Assembly (NCBI RefSeq): GCF_900115065.1
Contig: NZ_FOVE01000004.1
Span: 1-64,000 of the forward strand
DNA from: Formivibrio citricus
GTDB taxonomy: Bacteria > Pseudomonadota > Gammaproteobacteria > Burkholderiales > Chitinibacteraceae
DNA length: 64,000 bases
Direction of reading: 5' to 3'
The translations under genes and the position numbers were made by a program. This document shows, in pieces, positions 51,817 to 60,411 of the stretch (position 1 is the first letter of the stretch; every line of letters starts with the position of its first letter). Below the pieces are notes generated by a model, which was given only the letters and a program-made list of their open reading frames with translations, did not search any database and was not told the DNA's origin.

Positions 51817-52330
51817 ATGACCTTTCTCCCCTTTCCGGATTTTGCCTCTCTCTTCCAGCAAAGCGCCCGCCTGCTGACGTTCCGTCTGGAGGGGCTGTCC
51901 GGCGAGGACTTGCTGCTGCACACGCTACAGGGCGAAGAAGGCGTGTCGAAGCTGTACCGGTATGGATTGGTCTGCCTGTCCCCCGAAGCCGGGCTGGAGC
52001 TCAAAGCCCTGCTGTGTCGGCCCGCCCGCTTGGGCATTTTGAGTGCTGACGGGACTGAGCGGGCAATCTGTGGGTTGGTGACGGCAGCGGAGTATCTGGG
52101 TTCGGACGGCGGGTTCGCCCGCTATGGCCTGACCATTGAACCCGCGCTGGCCTTACAGGCTTTGCGGCGCACCAGCCGGGTGTTTCAGGATTTGAGCGTG
52201 CCGGACATCGTCCAGCAGATTCTGGAGGGGCATCCGGCGCATGCGGACGATCTGGCCGATGCGCGGGAATTCATCGTGCTCAGTCAGATGCTGAATCCGT
52301 CTGGGGTTTGGGGTAACTCATATCTCAACC
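51817..52330 (+). pseudogene. vgrG: truncated VgrG, N-terminal fragment
   Basis: The frame begins like a full VgrG of the Burkholderia/Azoarcus type (FQQSARLLTFRLEGLSGEDLLLHTLQGEEGVSKLYRYGLVCLS, then LTIEPALALQALRRTSRVFQDLSVPDIVQQILEGH). The similarity fades around position 52290. The frame then runs through an insertion-sequence end and antisense through the carbonic anhydrase gene to 53136. Domains 2 to 4 (gp5 OB fold, needle) are missing, so it cannot form a spike. It directly follows tssE on the same strand. Confidence 0.85.
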
Positions 52331-52348
52331 GATTTATGCAACAAAGCC
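52331..52348 (-). mobile_element. terminal repeat of an IS903-group (IS5 family) insertion sequence, remnant
   Basis: On the minus strand this reads GGCTTTGTTGCATAAATC, which differs at one position from the 18-bp IS903 terminal repeat as I remember it. The body of the element would lie to the left, where only about 40 bp of non-vgrG DNA remains. It marks where vgrG was cut. The carbonic anhydrase stop lies 12 bp to the right. Confidence 0.65.
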
Positions 52349-52359
52349 CTGTCGATCTG

Positions 52360-53013
52360 CTAGCCCCTCCTCTCCGGCGCCATCACCAGAGGGCGAAAGG
52401 CGTTGCTTTCCTGGTCGAAATCGTAGAGTTCGCCCTTCTGGATATCGAAATACCAGCCGATCAGCGCCAACTTCCCGCTTTCCACCCGCTCAGAGATAAA
52501 AGGGAACGTCATCAGGTTGTCCATCGACACGATGATGGAGGCCACCTCACAGGCGCGCAACTGCTCGGCCATCGGTCGATCCGACATATCTTGCTGCACC
52601 TGACGCCGGGCGGATTCGGCAATCTGCATCCATCGCCCGACAAAATCCGCTTCAGACTGGGGGGTGTGACCGCTCATCAATGCTTGAATCCCGCCACAAC
52701 CGGAGTGACCCAGCACGATGATCTGCCGGACCTTCAGATCGCACACCGCGAATTCAATTGCCGCCGAGACGCCGTGCGTGGAAAAGTCGTTTTCGAACGG
52801 CGGCACCAAGTTGGCCACGTTGCGCACGACAAACAGGTCGCCGGGATCGCAATCGGTCAGCAAAGCCGGATCGACCCGCGAATCCGAGCAGCCGATCAGC
52901 AGCGTCTTGGGGTTTTGCTTGCGCTTGAGTTGATCAAACAATTCGCTGTGTTCGCCGAAATACTTGTGTTGAAAGCGGCGAAACCCGCTGATAAATCTTT
53001 GAATATCATCCAT
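52360..53013 (-). CDS. beta-class carbonic anhydrase
   Basis: The enzyme interconverts carbon dioxide and bicarbonate. The 217-aa product starts at ATG 53013 (MDDIQRFISGFRRFQ). The zinc ligands and dyad are visible: Cys42 with Asp44 and Arg46 (CSDSRVDPA), and His103 and Cys106 (GHSGCGG). The length and motifs match the standard bacterial beta form. It is minus-strand, facing the vgrG fragment. Confidence 0.94.
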   Translation of the reverse strand: MDDIQRFISGFRRFQHKYFGEHSELFDQLKRKQNPKTLLIGCSDSRVDPALLTDCDPGDLFVVRNVANLVPPFENDFSTHGVSAAIEFAVCDLKVRQIIVLGHSGCGGIQALMSGHTPQSEADFVGRWMQIAESARRQVQQDMSDRPMAEQLRACEVASIIVSMDNLMTFPFISERVESGKLALIGWYFDIQKGELYDFDQESNAFRPLVMAPERRG

Positions 53014-53131
53014 ATCAATCCATGTGCACCTGCGGTCGCGTCGAGGCCATTCTACCCAAGTTTGTCCACCGCTCGGGTTGTTAATTTGCATAAACAGTTT
53101 GGTGAACCCCCTGCTGCCATATCGCAGCCCT

Positions 53132-53166
53132 CATAAAAAGAATGGCGTGCACCCGGCACGCCATTC
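53132..53166 (-). terminator. intrinsic terminator of the family II pyrophosphatase gene
   Basis: An 11-bp perfect stem (GAATGGCGTGC with GCACGCCATTC) and a 5-nt loop are followed on the minus strand by TTTTTAT, 28 bp after the gene's stop. Confidence 0.88.
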
Positions 53167-53193
53167 TCGACACTGACAAGTCACTTGACCCGA

Positions 53194-54837
53194 TCAGTTC
53201 TTGCCCATCACGTCCAGGATACGGAGCACTTCCGGCAACAACTGCTTTTTGCGCGACAGCACGCCAGGCAGATCGAACATGCCGCTTTCGAGCTTCTTGT
53301 AGGCTAGTTCGCTCTCGGCTTCCGGCCAGTCGGTACAAAGCAGGACACTGTGCTCGCGCACGATATCGGTTACCAGCAGCATGGCCCAGGTCAGGTTGCG
53401 TTCCTTACGGAAATCGTTGAGGGTTGCCATCAGGCTGGCCTTGACGTCCTCGACATCGGCCAAGGTACCCACTTCAACTTGACCAACACCAGCCGAGAAT
53501 CCGTGCTCGGTGTATTCCTTGAAATCCGCGCCGACAATCTTGACCGGATCGGCAGTCTTGAGGCTCGCCACGCAGGACAGCATGCGGGTGCCGTATTCCT
53601 GCAGGTCAACACCGGCCAGTCTGGCCAGTTCAGTGGCGTAGTTGCGGTCTTCCGGCGTCGTTGTCGGGGAACGCAGCAGCATCGTGTCCGACAGCAGGCC
53701 GGAGAGCATCAACAGCGCCGTCTCGCGGTCGGGTTCGATGCCGGCCATGCGGTAGTGCGCAAATACGATGGAGCAGGTCGAACCGATCGGTTTGGAATAG
53801 ATATAGATCGGCGTGCTGGTCTTTTCTGCACCCAGGCGGTGGTGGTCGATGATTTCGCAGATTTCGGCCTCTTCCGCGCCCAGAATGGCCTGCCCGATTT
53901 CGTTGTGATCGACCAGAATGAGCTTGCGCTTGGGCTTCTCGATGAAGCTGGCACGCGTTACCACGCCGGCAAAGCGGCCCTTGCGCAGAACCGGCAACCC
54001 CCGGAATTCCGAGTTGAACAGGGTTTTCTTGGCTTCGTCGAACAGCGTGTCATGCGTCAGGCACAGCGGTTCGGTATCCATGATCTGCTTGACCGGAACG
54101 GACAACTGAAGCTGGCGGACGGTTTCGGCGGTATCGCTCTCGGAGAGATAAACCGAGCCCTCGTAGCGGCTAAAGTCGACCTTCGGTTCTTCTTCCAGAT
54201 CGAAGCCGGTAAGGATGATGGCCGGGACCTGGCAATCAATCGCGTAGTTGATCAAGTCCGGGCGGTGCCCCACGACCATGATCGGCTTGGCCGGCTCAAT
54301 CGAATGGATGTATTTCACGGAATTTTCATAATTCATGGCTCCGATCAGGATCGGGGCGCTGAACTCTTCCAGCTTGCCGCGCTTCAGGAAGCGACCGGGC
54401 AACACTTTTTCGATGTTGTCGAGGCGGAAGGTGTTGCACGGACGCGACTTGAGGCTGCCATCCACGAAATAGCGGGTGATTTCGTGCATGCTGATCACGC
54501 CGCTAAGCGTATCCTGCCCCTCGAACACCGGCACGATCGAGATGGTGTGTTCGTCCAGATCTTCGAAGGCCAGCATGATCGGGTCGTTACCATCCAGACG
54601 CAGGCAATCGGCGTCGGCAATATCGAGCACGCGCGGCTGAACATCCTTCAGGTAGACCGGCGGCTCAACGCCGGCATTGGAAAACACGAACTTGGTCTGC
54701 TCGCCCAGAGGACCGCAAACCGCGGCCACATAACGGCCTTCCGGGTTGACGGTATTCTTGAAGCGCGCGTAGCTCCATGCCGCGCAAGCCGAGTCGGTAT
54801 CTGGATTCTTGTGACCAATAACAATAATTTCTGACAT
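53194..54837 (-). CDS. ppaC: manganese-dependent inorganic pyrophosphatase with CBS and DRTGG domains
   Basis: This family II (DHH-type) pyrophosphatase of 547 aa hydrolyses cytosolic pyrophosphate. Its active-site motifs are GHKNPDTDS at the N-terminus, LVDHNEIGQAI and IIDHHRLGA in the middle, and SDTMLLRSPTTT. The C-terminal substrate loop is SRKKQLLPEV. Between the first and second motifs lie two CBS motifs (for example IMDTEPLCLTHDTLFDEAKKTLF) around a DRTGG-like insert (about residues 70-300). CBS-containing family members are controlled by adenine nucleotides. ATG 54837 with GGAG upstream is chosen. It is divergent from the family I gene ppa. Confidence 0.93.
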   Translation of the reverse strand: MSEIIVIGHKNPDTDSACAAWSYARFKNTVNPEGRYVAAVCGPLGEQTKFVFSNAGVEPPVYLKDVQPRVLDIADADCLRLDGNDPIMLAFEDLDEHTISIVPVFEGQDTLSGVISMHEITRYFVDGSLKSRPCNTFRLDNIEKVLPGRFLKRGKLEEFSAPILIGAMNYENSVKYIHSIEPAKPIMVVGHRPDLINYAIDCQVPAIILTGFDLEEEPKVDFSRYEGSVYLSESDTAETVRQLQLSVPVKQIMDTEPLCLTHDTLFDEAKKTLFNSEFRGLPVLRKGRFAGVVTRASFIEKPKRKLILVDHNEIGQAILGAEEAEICEIIDHHRLGAEKTSTPIYIYSKPIGSTCSIVFAHYRMAGIEPDRETALLMLSGLLSDTMLLRSPTTTPEDRNYATELARLAGVDLQEYGTRMLSCVASLKTADPVKIVGADFKEYTEHGFSAGVGQVEVGTLADVEDVKASLMATLNDFRKERNLTWAMLLVTDIVREHSVLLCTDWPEAESELAYKKLESGMFDLPGVLSRKKQLLPEVLRILDVMGKN

Positions 54838-55156
54838 ATTTACTCCGGGTACAGCCCCTTTGGGTTCGCGCGGATGGTAGGGAACAGTCGTAAGCTCGTC
54901 AATGCAAAACTGACATCCTGCAGGCCGTTCGTCCATTTGGCTGTACCACCTTGATCTCCCGCATCAGCTTCGTTCATCCCGCTGCAAACAAACTGCCTTT
55001 CTTGAAACAGGCAATATTCCCTCCATCCTCGAGTTCCCCCGATGCGATCGGCGGGATACAATTTGATCCAGGACAAACTTTTAAAGTTTTATCAATCGAA
55101 TCAATAGGTAATGCCTATTTTTGCGGCCACCAAGTCAAACACAAGAAAGAAACAAC
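54838..55156. promoter_or_regulatory. divergent intergenic region between ppaC and ppa
   Basis: The 319-bp gap holds no convincing gene. Near ppa it contains AAACTTTTAAAGTTT (55075-55089, a 7-bp inverted repeat about one base) and AATAGG-TAATG-CCTATT (55103-55119). The second has the ATAG-N7-CTAT spacing of OxyR-type sites, but only one half-site pair is seen. It probably carries divergent promoters; regulator identity is open. Confidence 0.4.
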
Positions 55157-55699
55157 ATGGACATCAGCAAAATTCCCGCGGGTGAGAACCTGCCTTACGA
55201 CTTCAACGTCGTAATCGAAATCCCCGCCAACTCGGCTCCGATCAAGTTCGAGCACGACAAGGCATCGGGCGCGATTTTCGTGGACCGGCTGCTGGGCACC
55301 AGCATGTCGTATCCGCTGAATTACGGCTACATTCCCCATACCATCGCCGGCGACGGCGATCCGGTCGACGTCCTGGTCGCCACGCCTTTCCCCTTGCTGC
55401 CCGGCGTCGTGGTTCGCGCGCGCCCCATCGGCCTGTTACGCATGGAAGACGAATCAGGCCAGGATGCCAAGGTGCTGGCCGTGCCGGTCCCGAAGCTGAC
55501 CACGCTATACGACGACGTACAAACCTTTGAAGACCTGCCGCTGCTGCTCACCAACCAGATCGTGCACTTTTTCGAGCACTACAAGGATCTGGAACACGGC
55601 AAATGGGTCAAGGTGCTCGGCTGGGAGGGCATCGATGCCGCCGGCGAGGAAATCATGGCCGGTGTGGCAAGTTTTGCCGCAGAACACCCCGAGCAGTAG
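55157..55699 (+). CDS. ppa: inorganic pyrophosphatase, family I
   Basis: This Mg-dependent soluble pyrophosphatase of 180 aa has the active-site series [37 protein letters not shown] (the aspartate signature) and KVLAVP. ATG 55157 ([23 protein letters not shown]) is the canonical start. It stands between ppaC and hppA, so three distinct pyrophosphatases are adjacent. Confidence 0.97.
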   Translation: MDISKIPAGENLPYDFNVVIEIPANSAPIKFEHDKASGAIFVDRLLGTSMSYPLNYGYIPHTIAGDGDPVDVLVATPFPLLPGVVVRARPIGLLRMEDESGQDAKVLAVPVPKLTTLYDDVQTFEDLPLLLTNQIVHFFEHYKDLEHGKWVKVLGWEGIDAAGEEIMAGVASFAAEHPEQ

Positions 55700-55973
55700 T
55701 CAATCTCCAAGGGCTACATCCGAAGAGAACCGGAGCAGCCCCTCCTCTCGCTTTGCCGATCCTTATATCTTCTAGCCTGTCAGCTACACACTTTCCGCAG
55801 GATTTCGCGTAACATTCACTGAACGCTGAAAGCGCCGAGACACGACTACATCGCCGCTTGATGCCGATCAAACCAAAAAATCATGCGCCCGAGAAAAATG
55901 CTCGTCGTGCAGATCATGCAGCAAGGATTTACCCAGTAATACCATTCAAAAAAACTTTCAGAGAGGGCCCCTT

Positions 55974-58484
55974 ATGTCGTTCACACGCATGGCATTGTCG
56001 CAAGGGAAACACCGGCCAGTTTCAAGCCGGCTCCTGTCGTTGTTCGCTGTCACCCTGGGTATGACCGCCCTCCCCGCTTTCGCCGGCGGCGGAGAAGCCA
56101 GCCTCGTTCTACCCAATCTCGCCGATCCCAAGCTCGCCACCTTCCTCGGCGGCATGACCGGTTCGAGCCTGTTGTCGTGGGGTCTCCTGATCTGTATCGC
56201 CGGCTTGCTCTTCGGCGCCGTGTTCTTCGGCCAGGTCAAAAAGCTGCCGGCTCACAAGGCCATGGTCGAGGTCAGCGAGCTGATCTACGAAACCTGCAAG
56301 ACCTATCTCGCAACCCAGGGCAAGTTCCTCCTGATTCTGTGGGTATTCATCGCCGCTATCATCGTGGCTTACTTCGGCGGCATCCAGAGCCTGAGCATGA
56401 AGGATGTCCTGGTCATCCTGCTGTTCTCGCTGATCGGTATCGCCGGCTCCTTCGGCGTGGCCTGGTTCGGCATTCGCATCAACACCTATGCCAACAGCCG
56501 CGTCGCTTTTGCCTCGCTCGCCGGCAAGGGTTTCCCCTGCTACGCTATCCCGCTGAAGTCCGGCATTTCGATTGGCATGCTGCTGATTTCGACCGAACTC
56601 CTGATCATGCTGGGCATCCTCCTGTTCGTGCCGTCCGAAATGGCCGGCAAATGCTTCATCGGCTTTGCTATTGGCGAATCACTGGGAGCAGCCGCGCTGC
56701 GTATCGCCGGCGGCATCTTTACCAAGATTGCCGACATCGGCTCCGACCTGATGAAGATCGTTTTCAAGATCAAGGAAGACGATGCGCGCAACCCTGGCGT
56801 GATTGCCGACTGCGCGGGTGACAACGCGGGCGATTCCGTCGGCCCGACCGCTGACGGCTTTGAAACCTACGGCGTGACCTGTGTGGCCCTGGTAACCTTC
56901 ATCATGGCTGCAATTCCGGAAACCGCCGTTCAGGTACAACTGCTGGTCTGGATCTTTGCCATCGGCGCGATGATGATTCTGGCCTCCGGCTTTTCCTATC
57001 TGGTCAACGAAATGATCGCCAAGGGCAAGTATGGCGATGCGGTGCACTTCAACTTTGAAGCGCCGCTGACCTCGCTGGTCTGGATCACCTCCATCGTTTC
57101 AATGGTTGTGACCTTCGTCGTCTCCAAGCTGCTGATCGGCGACATCGCCATTGCCGGCAAGGTCTACCCCAATCTGTGGTGGCAACTCGCGTTGATCATC
57201 AACTGCGGCACGCTGGCTGGTGCGCTGATTCCGGAAGCGGTGAAGGCCTTCACTTCGACCAACTCCGGCCATGTGCGTGAAATCGTGACCGCTTCCCGCG
57301 AAGGCGGCGCATCGCTGAACGTGCTGGCAGGCCTGACCGCGGGTAACTTCTCGGCCTACTGGCTCGGGCTGGTTATCACGGCATTGATGGCCGGCGCCTA
57401 CCTGATCTCGCAGAACGACCTTGCCGCCGTTATCAACCCGGATACTGCCAAGGGCGTGGTCATGGCTGCCGTGTTTGCCTTCGGTCTGGTCGCCTTCGGC
57501 TTCCTGAGCATGGGCCCGGTTACCATCGCCGTAGACAGCTATGGCCCGGTCACGGACAACGCCCAGTCGGTGTACGAGCTTTCCACCATCGAACAGCTCC
57601 CTGGCATCGAAGCCGAGATCAAGCGCGACTTCAACGTCGACGTCAATTTCGATGTTGCCAAGGATTTGCTGGAAGAAAACGACAGCGCCGGCAACACCTT
57701 CAAGGCCACGTCCAAACCGGTGTTGATCGGTACCGCTGTGGTCGGTTCGGCCACGATGGTGTTCTCGATCATCATGCTGCTGACCGATGGCCTGTCGGTT
57801 AACCTGGGTCTGCTCTCCGTGCTGCATCCGCCGTTCCTCTTGGGCCTGATTGCCGGTGGTGCCACGATCTTCTGGTTCTCCGGCGCAGCCACCCAGGCCG
57901 TTTCCACCGGTGCTTACCGGGCCGTGGAATTCATCAAGGGCAACATCAAGCTCGACGGCGAAACCAAGGCTTCGGTCGAAGACTCCAAGCGCGTGGTGGA
58001 AATCTGCACCCAGTATGCACAGAAGGGCATGTTCAACATCTTCATGGCCGTATTCTTTGGCACGCTGGCCTGCGCCTTTGTTGAACCGTTCTTCTTTATC
58101 GGTTACCTGTTCTCCATCGCCATCGTTGGCCTGTACCAAGCAGTATTCATGGCCAACGCCGGCGGCGCGTGGGACAACGCCAAGAAGATCGTGGAAACCG
58201 AGCTGCGCGCCAAGGGCACCCCGCTGCACGATGCCGTCGTGGTCGGCGACACCGTCGGCGATCCGTTCAAGGACACCTCCTCGGTGGCCCTGAACCCGGT
58301 CATCAAGTTCACCACCCTGTTCGGCCTTTTGGCCGTGGAAATGGCGGTCGGACTCAAGGCCAGCGGCCAGGGCGGACTGACTTTGGCACTGGCAGCCATA
58401 TTCCTCGCTATCAACCTGTTTTTTGTCTACCGCAGCTTCTACGGCATGCGCATCAACGTTGAGATACCGAAAGACGCAGCCTGA
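55974..58484 (+). CDS. hppA: membrane-bound ion-translocating pyrophosphatase, divergent type
   Basis: This 836-aa membrane protein couples pyrophosphate hydrolysis to proton (possibly sodium) pumping. It has about sixteen hydrophobic helices and a cleavable-looking N-terminal signal (residues 15-38, ending ALPAFA). The substrate site has DDARNPGVIADCAGDNAGD at about 269-287 in the expected place, and GDTVGDPFKDTSS is the second acidic block near the C-terminus. The usual GNTTAA/K region reads GNTFKATSK (573-581), with Lys577 at the position linked to potassium independence, after a longer loop than in canonical enzymes. This suggests the divergent clade of such pumps. GAGAGGG lies upstream of the start. 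Confidence 0.92.
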   Translation: MSFTRMALSQGKHRPVSSRLLSLFAVTLGMTALPAFAGGGEASLVLPNLADPKLATFLGGMTGSSLLSWGLLICIAGLLFGAVFFGQVKKLPAHKAMVEVSELIYETCKTYLATQGKFLLILWVFIAAIIVAYFGGIQSLSMKDVLVILLFSLIGIAGSFGVAWFGIRINTYANSRVAFASLAGKGFPCYAIPLKSGISIGMLLISTELLIMLGILLFVPSEMAGKCFIGFAIGESLGAAALRIAGGIFTKIADIGSDLMKIVFKIKEDDARNPGVIADCAGDNAGDSVGPTADGFETYGVTCVALVTFIMAAIPETAVQVQLLVWIFAIGAMMILASGFSYLVNEMIAKGKYGDAVHFNFEAPLTSLVWITSIVSMVVTFVVSKLLIGDIAIAGKVYPNLWWQLALIINCGTLAGALIPEAVKAFTSTNSGHVREIVTASREGGASLNVLAGLTAGNFSAYWLGLVITALMAGAYLISQNDLAAVINPDTAKGVVMAAVFAFGLVAFGFLSMGPVTIAVDSYGPVTDNAQSVYELSTIEQLPGIEAEIKRDFNVDVNFDVAKDLLEENDSAGNTFKATSKPVLIGTAVVGSATMVFSIIMLLTDGLSVNLGLLSVLHPPFLLGLIAGGATIFWFSGAATQAVSTGAYRAVEFIKGNIKLDGETKASVEDSKRVVEICTQYAQKGMFNIFMAVFFGTLACAFVEPFFFIGYLFSIAIVGLYQAVFMANAGGAWDNAKKIVETELRAKGTPLHDAVVVGDTVGDPFKDTSSVALNPVIKFTTLFGLLAVEMAVGLKASGQGGLTLALAAIFLAINLFFVYRSFYGMRINVEIPKDAA

Positions 58485-58506
58485 TCCGCGACTTCACTCC
58501 GACAAC

Positions 58507-58539
58507 AACGCCGCTTTCCTTTGGGGAAGCGGCGTTTTT
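58507..58539 (+). terminator. intrinsic terminator of hppA
   Basis: AACGCCGCTT pairs with AAGCGGCGTT across a 10-nt loop and is followed by a T-run, 22 bp after the hppA stop. Confidence 0.88.
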
Positions 58540-58636
58540 CATGGCCAACATCAGGCTCACTTTGCTAAAACTGGCTCCAAAACGAGACAAAATCCCATCT
58601 GCGTCATAAGCTGAAGAAAAAAGACGGAGATACACC

Positions 58637-59503
58637 ATGAGCTCGCCCCAACTCGATTTCGTCAAGGCACATGCCGCCTTGCTGAATCAGACATCGCTGC
58701 CGGCCATCAAAACCCTGAACGGCCTCACCCCGCCACCCCGCCCGGCTTTGGCTGCCAATGCGCCAGTAGCGATGCTGTTTTCCCCGCACCCGGACGACGA
58801 ATGCATTACCGGCGCCCTGCCCTTGCGCCTGATGCGCGAGGCCGGGTATCGCGTCGTCAACCTGCCGGTCACGCTCGGCTCAAACCCGCGCCGCATCGAG
58901 GAGCGGGAGCACGAACTGCAACGTGCCTGCACTTGGCTCGGCTTCGACATACAGGAAATCGAACCGGAGGGCCTGAGCCACATCAACGCCCATGCTCGCG
59001 ACAAGGAACCCGAAGCTTGGGCGGAAAAGGTCGAGGACGTCGCTGGTATCATCGCCCGCTTCAAGCCCGCCATCGTGATCTGCCCCAACGACGACGACGG
59101 GCACGCCACGCACATCGGCACGCACCATCTCGTCACCGATGCATTGGCGCACGAAAACCACGCCTGCTGGCTGGTACAGACCGAATTCTGGCGCGCAATG
59201 ACTCACCCCAACCTGCTCGTCGAATCCAGCCTCAAGGACACCGCTGATCTCGTCACCGCATTGTCCTGCCACGTCGGCGAAATCAAGCGCAACCCCTACC
59301 ATCTGCGCCTGACCTCCTGGATGGCCGACAACGTGCGGCGCGGCGGCGAACTGATCGGCGGCGCAGGCGTGCAGGCCCCCGACTTTGCATTCGGCACGCT
59401 CTACCGCATGGACCGCTTCGATGGCGAGCAGATCGTGCAGCACAAGGAACGGCATGTCATCGGCGCCAAAGAAACACTGGAAATTTTGTTTGGCGGCGTT
59501 TGA
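58637..59503 (+). CDS. PIG-L/LmbE family deacetylase
   Basis: This 288-aa metal-dependent hydrolase of the PIG-L family typically removes N-acetyl groups from glucosamine-type sugars. The zinc motif HPDDE is at residues 51-55 (FSPHPDDECITGAL). The second metal region is NDDDGHATHIGTHHL around 154-168. The substrate is unknown. It stands alone after the hppA terminator, without neighbouring glycan genes. Confidence 0.87.
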   Translation: MSSPQLDFVKAHAALLNQTSLPAIKTLNGLTPPPRPALAANAPVAMLFSPHPDDECITGALPLRLMREAGYRVVNLPVTLGSNPRRIEEREHELQRACTWLGFDIQEIEPEGLSHINAHARDKEPEAWAEKVEDVAGIIARFKPAIVICPNDDDGHATHIGTHHLVTDALAHENHACWLVQTEFWRAMTHPNLLVESSLKDTADLVTALSCHVGEIKRNPYHLRLTSWMADNVRRGGELIGGAGVQAPDFAFGTLYRMDRFDGEQIVQHKERHVIGAKETLEILFGGV

Positions 59504-59555
59504 GCCGCCAGCCGGATGAAGAGCTGCGCATTCCCCGCCCATTGCAAAACCATCC

Positions 59556-59574
59556 GATAATGATAATACTTACC
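59556..59574. promoter_or_regulatory. Fur-box-like site upstream of cytochrome b561
   Basis: GATAATGATAATACTTACC agrees with the classic 19-bp Fur consensus GATAATGATAATCATTATC at 16 positions. It lies 83 bp before the cytochrome b561 start. Iron control of that gene is inferred. Confidence 0.6.
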
Positions 59575-59657
59575 AAACAAGGCTTGTTTACCCTTTGCTT
59601 TTACGGGCAAACGGACAAGTTCTTATGCTACCAAGACACGTTCGACAGGAGAGCAGC

Positions 59658-60206
59658 ATGACCGGATGGAAAAGCACTGACCAATCTTATGGCAAACTAT
59701 CAATATGCATGCACTGGCTGATGCTGCTTTTGCTGGTAGGCGTCTATGCTTGCATTGAACTCCGGGTGCTTTACCCCAAGGGCAGCGACCCGCGCGAAGC
59801 CCTGAAAGCCTGGCACTTCATGTTGGGCCTGTCCGTCTTTGCCCTGGTGTGGATTCGCATTGCCACCCGCCTGATGGAGCCGACACCTTCCATCGAACCG
59901 GCGCCTTCGGCACTGGAAAACCTGCTGGCCAAGGCCATGCACGGTGTGCTTTATCTCATGATGATCGGCCTGCCCTTGGTGGGGTGGCTATCGCTCAGCG
60001 CAGCCGGAAAGCCCGTGCTGTTCTTCGGGCTACCACTCCCCGCGCTGACCGCAGAAAACAAGGCTCTCGCCAAGGCGCTCAAGGAATTCCACGAGGTGGC
60101 AGGCAAGGCAGGCTACATTCTGATCGGACTGCATGCGGCCGCAGCCTTGTTTCATCATTACATCAAGCGCGACAACACCCTGATCCGCATGCTGCCCCAC
60201 AAATAA
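59658..60206 (+). CDS. cytochrome b561 (CybB-like)
   Basis: This 182-aa di-heme inner-membrane cytochrome has four helices. The heme histidine regions are KLSICMHWLMLLLLVG, LKAWHFMLGLSVFALVWIRIATRL, AMHGVLYLMMIGLPLVGWLSLSA and FHEVAGKAGYILIGLHAAAALFHHYI. It is the standard CybB family, thought to oxidise quinol or scavenge superoxide. ATG 59658 is chosen for CAGGAG just upstream. A Fur-like site upstream suggests iron regulation. Confidence 0.9.
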   Translation: MTGWKSTDQSYGKLSICMHWLMLLLLVGVYACIELRVLYPKGSDPREALKAWHFMLGLSVFALVWIRIATRLMEPTPSIEPAPSALENLLAKAMHGVLYLMMIGLPLVGWLSLSAAGKPVLFFGLPLPALTAENKALAKALKEFHEVAGKAGYILIGLHAAAALFHHYIKRDNTLIRMLPHK

Positions 60207-60241
60207 GCGAGCCACTGAGTAGGGGCAAGATCAACCCGTAA

Positions 60242-60350
60242 GGCGGATTCGCGAAGCAATCCGCCGCGCGATGGTTCAAGCAACCGATGATGGCGGAATG
60301 TCGCTTCGCACCGATTCCGCCGTACGTTGCCCTTCGCGGATTGCATCCGC
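60242..60350. repeat. cluster of three REP-like hairpins
   Basis: Three palindromes built on the same bases follow each other: GGCGGATT/AATCCGCC (60242-60265), GGCGGAAT/ATTCCGCC (60292-60321) and GCGGA/TCCGC (60336-60350). They fill much of the 205-bp gap between the convergent b561 and dipeptidase genes. Confidence 0.6.
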
Positions 60351-60411
60351 TCCTACAATCCTTCTCCCGAACGGAAATGGATTCCAGCCTTTGCCGAATT
60401 CAACCTGCGAA

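Noticed and set aside
52349-53136. C-terminal continuation of the VgrG fragment frame
   Set aside because: It runs antisense through the carbonic anhydrase gene and has no VgrG similarity.
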